A stretch of DNA of 64,000 nucleotides, taken from contig NZ_AVCJ01000012.1 in NCBI RefSeq assembly GCF_000743535.1, forward strand, positions 124,001 through 188,000, given 5' to 3'. The translations under genes were made by a program, and so were the position numbers. Every line of letters begins with the position of its first letter. Position 1 is the stretch's first letter. The notes below the pieces were generated by a model. That model saw only the letters and a program-made list of their open reading frames with translations, had not been told where the DNA came from and did no database searches. The DNA is from Arenimonas donghaensis DSM 18148 = HO3-R19 (GTDB lineage: Bacteria > Pseudomonadota > Gammaproteobacteria > Xanthomonadales > Xanthomonadaceae). This document shows positions 58,478 through 64,000 of the stretch, in pieces.

Positions 58478-59095
58478 TTAGTCGGGCAGGCCTTTAGGGA
58501 GCGGCTCAATTTCGGACCTCGGTATTCCGGCTGGGAAATGCTCCCTCATCGCCAAGCGCGCCTCACGGGCGTGCCGCATAAGCTGAGCCAGAGTAGCCGC
58601 AACAGCGTTGCCTGCACTTACCGTGCCCTCATCCAGCAATTTGGGTGGCGGGGAATTACGAGCGCCGATTAGCAACCCAAGGGTGTGAAGTAGGCTTGAG
58701 CCTGCGGCCGGTGGGAATAGTGAGAATTCTGATGCGAATCGCTCCATCAAGTCGAAGCCCTTTGTGGGGATATTGGTGAGGGCCAATCGGATGTGATCCG
58801 GCACGCCTGTAGCAAGGGCCTTGTTTATGGCGTCCCAAGCAAAATGAGTTTGACCAAAAATCATGTACAGCTCGCGGTCTAATGCGAGCGCAAGGATTCC
58901 TCGCTGAGCGGTCTCTCGCTCGATCTCTACTTGCCTCTCTGAGTCTCTCAATTCCCGCGCCAGATTCTCGGCTCTGGCCGAAGACTGAAGAGCGACGATT
59001 ACCGCCCAAAACGTAACGCCTGCCGCCAACATGCCAACCCCTACGTTGGCCCAGTCGCTCGCGGTTCCCCACTCGATAGCTTGCGGACAGAACAT
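58478..59095 (-). CDS. Membrane-anchored hypothetical protein
   Basis: A 205-residue protein not recognised. An N-terminal membrane segment (ANVGVGMLAAGVTFWAVIVAL) is followed by a coiled coil (ARELRDSERQVEIERETAQRG) and a helical cytoplasmic part. The ATG at 59095 was chosen because AGGAG lies 8 bases upstream; an ATG at 59113 is also in frame. Its last codons plus stop are duplicated in tandem (15 bp twice). It is the last gene of the segment between the two tRNA-Phe copies. Confidence 0.6.
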   Translation of the reverse strand: MFCPQAIEWGTASDWANVGVGMLAAGVTFWAVIVALQSSARAENLARELRDSERQVEIERETAQRGILALALDRELYMIFGQTHFAWDAINKALATGVPDHIRLALTNIPTKGFDLMERFASEFSLFPPAAGSSLLHTLGLLIGARNSPPPKLLDEGTVSAGNAVAATLAQLMRHAREARLAMREHFPAGIPRSEIEPLPKGLPD

Positions 59096-59202
59096 TTCTC
59101 GCTCTCCTGGCATCCCCGCCTCATAAGACAGGAACGGGCCATCCGGCCGCAAGTCATGTCAAACGCATGCCAAGGACTCTGGGGGGAGTTGGGCGAGACC
59201 CT

Positions 59203-59251
59203 AAAACGAATCGCCCCGCAGGGCTGAGAGCCAAGCGGGGCGCGGGATTCG
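59203..59251 (-). terminator. Minus-strand terminator behind att site B
   Basis: On the minus strand CGAATC and GCCCCGC (59251-59235, GCGG bulge) pair with GCGGGGC and GATTCG (59219-59207), then TTTT (59206-59203). It lies 5 bases beyond the tRNA 3' end copy and could end a tRNA-Phe transcript. Confidence 0.75.
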
Positions 59252-59255
59252 TGGA

Positions 59256-59300
59256 TGGTGGCCGGGGAGGGAATCGAACCCCCGACACGGGGATTTTCAA
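59256..59300 (-). repeat. attachment site B: 3' end of tRNA-Phe
   Basis: A second 45-bp copy of the 3' part of tRNA-Phe(GAA), minus orientation, with the correct T-arm (TCGGGGGTTCGATTCCCTCC). Four further tRNA-like bases (TCCC) follow before the match ends. The integrase gene begins 145 bases to the right. Confidence 0.85.
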
Positions 59301-59402
59301 TCCCTTTTCTAAACGACCCGAGCCCGCCCCGCCCCTGGTAAATGCTCGTGATTACCACTAGAGGGCTAATTTATAGCGAATTGCACCGTCCCGGGGTATC
59401 CC

Positions 59403-59443
59403 CTACAGTCCCCGGTTATGTAGGGACTGAGTAGGGACTGTAG
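59403..59443. promoter_or_regulatory. Inverted and direct repeats at the integrase start
   Basis: CTACAGTCCC (59403-59412) is the exact complement of GGGACTGTAG (59434-59443). GTAGGGACTG also occurs twice in direct order (59420 and 59431). The last repeat ends one base before the integrase ATG, so the repeats could be an operator or integrase/excisionase arm sites. Confidence 0.55.
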
Positions 59444-59444
59444 A

Positions 59445-60797
59445 ATGGGCATTACCGTTCGGGGGCTGGAATCGCTGAAGCCGGGGGAGTGGCTCACTGA
59501 GTCCGGGAACCGCAATGTTGGCGCCCTGCGCGCCAAGGGTGGCCCCAACGGCGCGCGCTTCTACTTCCGCTATCGGGACTCCGCTGGCCGGTATGACGAT
59601 CTCCCGCTCGGTGCGTTTGACGCCAGGGGCCGCGATGGCCTGACCCTGACCGAGGCGAAGACCCGGGCCGGCGAGTTGAGCCGGCGCTACCTGGGCGGCG
59701 AGACCGACCTACGCCTGGCGCTGGAAACCGAACGCCGCGAGACCGAGCTGGCGCTCGAGGCCAAGGCTCGCGCCCACGAGGCAGCCAAGGCCAAACGGGC
59801 CGCCACGCTGGGAGCCCTTCTGACGGCATACGTCGCCCAGCTCGAGCGAGACGGAAAGGCCAGCGCCAAGGCGGTGGCGCGCGCTGTGACGCGCCATGTG
59901 GCCGAACCGTGGCCGAGCCTATGGGAGAAGGCGGCCGAGGAAGTGACCATTGAGGACCTTGTGGCGGTGCTGGCCCGCGTCGTGGACGGCGGGAAGCTGA
60001 CCGAGGCCCGCAAGCTCCGGGCCTACCTGTCGGCGGCGTATCAGGCCGCGATCCGGGCCCGACAGGATGCGCGAGGGTTGGAGGCGCTGCGAAAGCTGCG
60101 AATCACGCGGAACCCTGCCCGGGACCTCGCCACCGTCGACGGAGGCAGCAAGGCCCGCGACCGCGCGCTGAGCGTGGCCGAGCTGCAGGCCTACTGGCGC
60201 CGTATCCGAGCGCTCCCCTGCCGCCCGGCAGGGGCTCTTCTGCGGTTCCATCTCCTGACGGGCGCACAGCGAGTCGAGCAGCTTTCACGGCTGACCAAGG
60301 ACGACTTAGATCGGGACGCGGACGCGGTCTGCCTGCGGGATGCGAAGGGCCGGCGCAAGGTGCCGCGGCTACATCTGGTGCCCTTGCTGCCCGAAGCCTG
60401 GGACGCACTGCAGGCCATGGCCCCGGGCCGGGTGGGGCCGTTCCTTTTCTCCGTGACAGCCGGCGAGACCGGCGCGGCCTATTCCAGCGTCCTCCTGCGC
60501 CTGCGCGAGGTGGTGGCCGCCATGGAGAAGGCCGGCGAGCTGGAGCGCGGCCCGTTCACCGTGGGCGACCTGCGCCGCACGGTGGAGACCCGGTTGGCTG
60601 CGGTCGGTGTCTCGACCGAGACGCGCGCGCAGCTCCAATCCCACGGTCTCGGCGGTGTCCAGGCACGGCACTACGATCGACACGACTACCTGGAGGACAA
60701 GCGGGCGGCCCTCGTGACGCTGCTTGGCCTCTGTGAGGCAACTCCGGCCACGGTGACTCCGATTACAGGCCGCAAGATACCCGCTAGGCGCCGGTGA
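59445..60797 (+). CDS. Tyrosine recombinase (integrase)
   Basis: A 450-residue phage-type integrase. An N-terminal arm-binding-like domain (RFYFRYRDSAGRYDDLPLG) is followed by a SAM-like core-binding domain and a catalytic domain. The first catalytic Arg is Arg276 (TGAQRVEQLSRL), then DLRRTVETRLA near residue 375, SHGLGG, and the nucleophile Tyr in ARHYDRHDY. It sits next to tRNA-Phe site B, facing into the second element, as expected for an integrase that uses this tRNA. Confidence 0.93.
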   Translation: MGITVRGLESLKPGEWLTESGNRNVGALRAKGGPNGARFYFRYRDSAGRYDDLPLGAFDARGRDGLTLTEAKTRAGELSRRYLGGETDLRLALETERRETELALEAKARAHEAAKAKRAATLGALLTAYVAQLERDGKASAKAVARAVTRHVAEPWPSLWEKAAEEVTIEDLVAVLARVVDGGKLTEARKLRAYLSAAYQAAIRARQDARGLEALRKLRITRNPARDLATVDGGSKARDRALSVAELQAYWRRIRALPCRPAGALLRFHLLTGAQRVEQLSRLTKDDLDRDADAVCLRDAKGRRKVPRLHLVPLLPEAWDALQAMAPGRVGPFLFSVTAGETGAAYSSVLLRLREVVAAMEKAGELERGPFTVGDLRRTVETRLAAVGVSTETRAQLQSHGLGGVQARHYDRHDYLEDKRAALVTLLGLCEATPATVTPITGRKIPARRR

Positions 60798-60965
60798 TGG
60801 CGGCCGACCGAAGCGGCTAAGTAGCTGCGCCTAGGCTGATCCCCGAACGCCGGGAACCTTCCCCGGCTGGCGCGGCCCTTCAGGAAGGGCGAAGAGGCGT
60901 GCGGACGTGAACGTAGCTCTTATCAGCCGAGAGTTCCCCCATCGATTAGATGGATTGAGCTTGCC

Positions 60966-61568
60966 ATGAACGGGAAAAACGAGAGTAAGAAGCGATTGAC
61001 GATCGAGGGGTTGGTGCGCTGGAAAGAGGCGCAGAAATTCGATGCGCCTGCCCCCTTTTCTGGTGACACAACGAATATGCCCAGCAGGCTTTATGCGGAG
61101 GAGGCGCTGGCAGGCGATTCGAGCTTCGCAGATCAAGTCTTATCAACGTACTACTGGAAGATGATCTGTGATCATGATCTGACACCGTCTGACAGAGCTG
61201 TATTGGCGTTCATGCTTCTTCGGATCCTGGATGCCCCTCCTGCAATGGCGGCGGTCGCCGGGGTGAATAAGAAGGGCGGTGCCCCGCGGCGCGGCATCGT
61301 CGGGGCACAGGTTGCGTTTGATGTTCTGACCGCTTCGGCCGCGGAAACAAGCATTGAGAATGCGATTGCTCGTGTGGCGGAGGAGCGAAACCTCTCTGAA
61401 AGCCGGGTCAAGCAGCATTGGATTGAGTGGCAAGACCGCATCAGAGAGTCATATATCTCCTTTGCGAGAGAGCAGTTTGCAGATCGCCCTCATCTATTGA
61501 ATTCCTTGGAGGGTAGATACGCGAAAAGGAAAAAGGGCAGGAAACCCCCGCGTTCCCAATCCGATTAG
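60966..61568 (+). CDS. Hypothetical protein of the integrative element
   Basis: A 200-residue soluble protein not recognised. It has a basic C-terminus (AKRKKGRKPPR) and a central helix-rich part (LSESRVKQHWIEWQDRIRESY). It contains a single Cys (MICDHD) and no signal or membrane segment. It lies between the integrase and the AlpA-like gene, and its GC content is lower than theirs. It could be a DNA-binding or regulatory protein of the element. Confidence 0.6.
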   Translation: MNGKNESKKRLTIEGLVRWKEAQKFDAPAPFSGDTTNMPSRLYAEEALAGDSSFADQVLSTYYWKMICDHDLTPSDRAVLAFMLLRILDAPPAMAAVAGVNKKGGAPRRGIVGAQVAFDVLTASAAETSIENAIARVAEERNLSESRVKQHWIEWQDRIRESYISFAREQFADRPHLLNSLEGRYAKRKKGRKPPRSQSD

Positions 61569-61665
61569 AAAGTCGCGCTTTTTCTAGCCTGACTTAGTTC
61601 AATCGTGGAAACAGCATCACTCGCACGAGCCCGGGCTGTCCCCGGGTAAAGCGAGAGGTGTCAGA

Positions 61666-61896
61666 ATGACCCGCAGTGCAGGGGCAGCCCTACTGGGCAG
61701 TCGAGTTCTTGAGCGTCTTCCGAGCGTGAGGTCCCGCACGGGGCTCAGTCGCTCGGAGATCTACCGCAGGATCCAGGTTGGAATGTTCCCGGCGCCGGTG
61801 AAGCTGGGCGAGCGGGCCAGCGCGTGGGACTCCGGAGAGATCGACAACTGGATCGCCGGACGGCTGGCGGAGCGCGATGCGAGGGCCGGCACATGA
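61666..61896 (+). CDS. AlpA-like regulator/excisionase
   Basis: A 76-residue protein of the AlpA/Xis-like helix-turn-helix type: LPSVRSRTGLSRSEIYRRIQ, then GMFPAPVKLGERASAWDSGEIDNWIAGRLA. AlpA regulators activate or excise P4-like elements near their integrase. It overlaps the CHC2 gene by 4 bases (ATGA), so it opens the replication operon. Confidence 0.88.
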   Translation: MTRSAGAALLGSRVLERLPSVRSRTGLSRSEIYRRIQVGMFPAPVKLGERASAWDSGEIDNWIAGRLAERDARAGT

Positions 61897-62309
61897 CGGC
61901 CCCCAAAAAGGCGAGAAGCCGCGGGGACGGCCGCAGCTTCTCGGGTGCAAATGGGGCAAGGGGTACGCTCCACGCAGAGTCCGAGGCTACCAACTCCAGC
62001 GGCAAGCGCAAGGGCTGGCAGGACGTGCGGCTCCCGCGGAACTGGCGGGAGCGTCTGCCGTTGCCGGTGGCGTATTACCCGACCCGACTTGAGCTGCTGA
62101 CGCGCGCTAATCCGTCGGGTTGGGCGCAGGCACGCTGTCCGTTCCACGAGGACGGCACGGCCAGCCTCTCCGTGCAGATGAACGACCAGCGCGGCGGCTG
62201 GCGCTGCTTTGCCGGATGCGGGGCGGGAGACCTGGTCGCTTTTCACATGCGCGCCACGGGCAAAGGCTTCCGCGATGCGGTGCTCGACCTTGTAAGGGGT
62301 GGAGCATGA
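61893..62309 (+). CDS. CHC2 zinc-finger primase-like protein
   Basis: A 138-residue protein with a CHC2-type zinc ribbon: CPFHEDGTASLSV and WRCFAGCGAGDLVAF, as in DnaG-type primases. The N-terminal 60 residues are basic and probably unstructured. It lacks the catalytic primase domain; the next gene supplies a Toprim domain, so together they could form a split primase. Coupled to both neighbours by 4-base overlaps. Confidence 0.85.
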   Translation: MTAPKKARSRGDGRSFSGANGARGTLHAESEATNSSGKRKGWQDVRLPRNWRERLPLPVAYYPTRLELLTRANPSGWAQARCPFHEDGTASLSVQMNDQRGGWRCFAGCGAGDLVAFHMRATGKGFRDAVLDLVRGGA

Positions 62310-64000
62310 GCGCGGTTTCCCAGGCGTGCCTCCAAGCCGCGGTGCGTCGACTGGCGGCTGCGCGAATAAGCGAAGGCTTCGCCCCGCGGGCGCTCCACGA
62401 ATACCAGCTTAAGGACGGTTCGACTTGGTGCTGGCGGATTCGCTGCGAGCATCCCGACGGCCGGAAATGGATCCGGCCCATGTGTGCAAACGGGCAGCGG
62501 TTCGCGATCGGTGAGCCCGAAGCGCCCAAGCAGGGGAAGCCGCTGTATCGGCTGCCTGAGCTTGTGAGGGCGCCCAAGGAAGCGCCGGTCTGGATCGTGG
62601 AAGGCGAGAAGTGCGCCGACGCTTTGGCGGCTCTGGGCTTGGTGGCCACGACCAGCGGCGCGTGCTCAAGCGCCGCGGCGGCCGATTGGAGCCCCCTCAA
62701 GGGGCGTAAGGTGATCCTCTGGCCGGACCATGACGATCCGGGCGCGCGCTATGCCGAAGACGTCGTGAGCGCCCTGCGCGGCAGAGTGGCGGGCTGTGAG
62801 CTGGTGGAGGTTGCCGCGCTCGGCCTGCCCAAGCACGGCGACTGCGTTAACTGGCTGGCGGCGAATGAGGGGGCTACGGCCAGGGATCTGCAGGCGCTGC
62901 CCCGTTTCGAGCCCGAACCCGAGACCGAACTTGAGCCCAGCGCGCCCGAGCCGCTCCGCCGGCCGGTGCCTCCCGCGGAACCGTACCCGTTGGCGGAGCT
63001 TGGTGAGCTGCTCGCACCGGCTGCCGCGGCTATCCGGCGAGTAATACAGGCGCCGGACGCCATCATTGGCGGCTCGCTACTGGCGGCGGCGTCCCTGGCA
63101 ACGCAGGCGCAGGCAGATGTTCACCTTGACGGCCGCACCTATCCGCTCTCGCTATGGCTCCTGAGCGTGGCCGAGTCGGGTGAGCGCAAGTCTGCGGTCG
63201 ACGCTGAGGCGATGCAGGCGGCTCGCGAGTATGAGAAGGAGCTCGCCAAGGCCTACGCCGAGGCGGCAGATTCCCACACCCGCGATCTGGCGGAGTGGGA
63301 GGCGCGGAGGGACGGGGCAAAGGCTGAGGCGAGGAAGAAGTCGGGCCAGGGCTTGGCGGAGAAGCTCAACATCATTGGTCCCAAGCCGGAGCCGCCCCTA
63401 TTGCCCCGGGTGACCGCGGCCGACTTCACGGCAGAGGGGCTGTTCAAGCTGCTGAGCGTCGGGCGGCCGACCATCGGCGTCTTCACTGACGAGGCGGCCT
63501 TGGTCTTCGGTGGCCACGGCATGGCCAAGGAAACGGTCATGCGGACCGCCGGCACGCTGTGCAAGCTCTGGGATCGCGGCGAACTGGACAGGGTTAGAAG
63601 CGGGGACGGAGCATCCAAGCTCTACGGCCGGCGCTTTGCCCTACACCTGCTGGCTCAGCCGGTCATCGCGGAGCGCGCGCTCTCGGATGACGTGCTGGCC
63701 GGGCAGGGATTCTTGGCTCGCTGCTTGCTGGGCTGGCCCGAGGGGACGGCCGGCACGCGTCTGTATCGCTCAGAGAACCTCCGGGATGACGTGGCCCTCC
63801 AGCGCCTCCTTGACCGGCTGCTCTACCTTCATCGGCTCCCGCTGCCCTTGGATCCTGGTGAAAAGCAGGAACTGTCCCCGCGCGCGCTCAGCCTCTCCAG
63901 GGAAGCGATGGAGCTCTGGTGCCGGCTTCACGACACTGTGGAGGGCCACTGCGGGCCCGGTGGACGCTTTGCGCAGGTGAAACCTTGGGCCAGCAAGACC
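62306..64000 (+). CDS. Toprim/DUF3987 replication protein (partial)
   Basis: At least 565 residues; the gene continues past the window. A Toprim-like domain lies at about 95-165 (VWIVEGEKCADALAALG, VILWPDHDDPGARYAEDV). A Pro/Glu-rich linker follows, then a DUF3987 helicase-like domain with AESGERKSAVD near 295 and EAALVFGGHG later. Such proteins replicate satellites and integrative elements. It follows CHC2 with a 4-base overlap. Confidence 0.88.
   Translation, partial: MSAVSQACLQAAVRRLAAARISEGFAPRALHEYQLKDGSTWCWRIRCEHPDGRKWIRPMCANGQRFAIGEPEAPKQGKPLYRLPELVRAPKEAPVWIVEGEKCADALAALGLVATTSGACSSAAAADWSPLKGRKVILWPDHDDPGARYAEDVVSALRGRVAGCELVEVAALGLPKHGDCVNWLAANEGATARDLQALPRFEPEPETELEPSAPEPLRRPVPPAEPYPLAELGELLAPAAAAIRRVIQAPDAIIGGSLLAAASLATQAQADVHLDGRTYPLSLWLLSVAESGERKSAVDAEAMQAAREYEKELAKAYAEAADSHTRDLAEWEARRDGAKAEARKKSGQGLAEKLNIIGPKPEPPLLPRVTAADFTAEGLFKLLSVGRPTIGVFTDEAALVFGGHGMAKETVMRTAGTLCKLWDRGELDRVRSGDGASKLYGRRFALHLLAQPVIAERALSDDVLAGQGFLARCLLGWPEGTAGTRLYRSENLRDDVALQRLLDRLLYLHRLPLPLDPGEKQELSPRALSLSREAMELWCRLHDTVEGHCGPGGRFAQVKPWASKT

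Noticed and set aside
59256-59365. Complete tRNA at att site B
   Set aside because: Only the anticodon-to-CCA part is present; the sequence to the right does not form D and acceptor arms.

Overview
The window reads as chromosome of a high-GC gammaproteobacterium of the Xanthomonadales (Lysobacter/Luteimonas-like). This rests on the petABC-sspA-sspB block, an Oar-like TonB-dependent receptor, a fimT-pilV-pilW-pilX-pilY1-pilE cluster, a thrS-infC-rpmI-rplT-pheS-pheT-ihfA-merR block and close matches of the encoded proteins to Xanthomonas-type families. The assignment is by recognition of protein families, not by a database search.

Core region (1-55.5 kb). After the 5' part of miaB come a lytic transglycosylase, the cytochrome bc1 complex (petABC), the stringent-starvation pair sspA/sspB, an FHA protein, nadC, purE-purK, an orphan iron-type ABC ATPase behind sodB, grxD, an SDR and marC. 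A 1067-residue TonB-dependent receptor, the nucleosidase ppnN and a lone LytS-family kinase follow. The type IV minor pilin operon runs from 19.4 to 26.4 kb. Then come tRNA-Asn, uvrB, tRNA-Val, a sulfotransferase/class IV aminotransferase pair, and the translation block from thrS to the MerR-like regulator, which ends at tRNA-Pro. From 39.6 to 50.4 kb most genes are on the minus strand: an AsmA-like protein, an acyl-CoA dehydrogenase, a lipoprotein, and an operon joining FHA-GAF, a Ser/Thr kinase with TPR repeats, a histidine kinase and a response regulator. A secreted subtilase with an SLH-like tail and a secreted HExxH protein close the core region.

Accessory region (55.5-64 kb). Two 45-bp copies of the 3' end of a tRNA-Phe(GAA) gene (55574 and 59256, one mismatch) bound a 3.6-kb AT-richer segment without an integrase. 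It carries a three-domain protein that looks like a modification-dependent (type IV) restriction enzyme, two membrane proteins and an IS3-type remnant. To the right of the second copy begins another element with a tyrosine integrase, an AlpA-like regulator, a CHC2 zinc-finger protein and a Toprim/DUF3987 replication protein cut by the window end. This looks like tandem accretion at a tRNA-Phe locus; the intact tRNA should lie beyond position 64000.

Non-coding signals of note are five copies of one REP-like palindrome and one copy of a second family, a leader with mutually exclusive hairpins in front of thrS, an ATC start for infC, a folded leader before rpmI-rplT, and several good sigma-70 promoters and intrinsic terminators.
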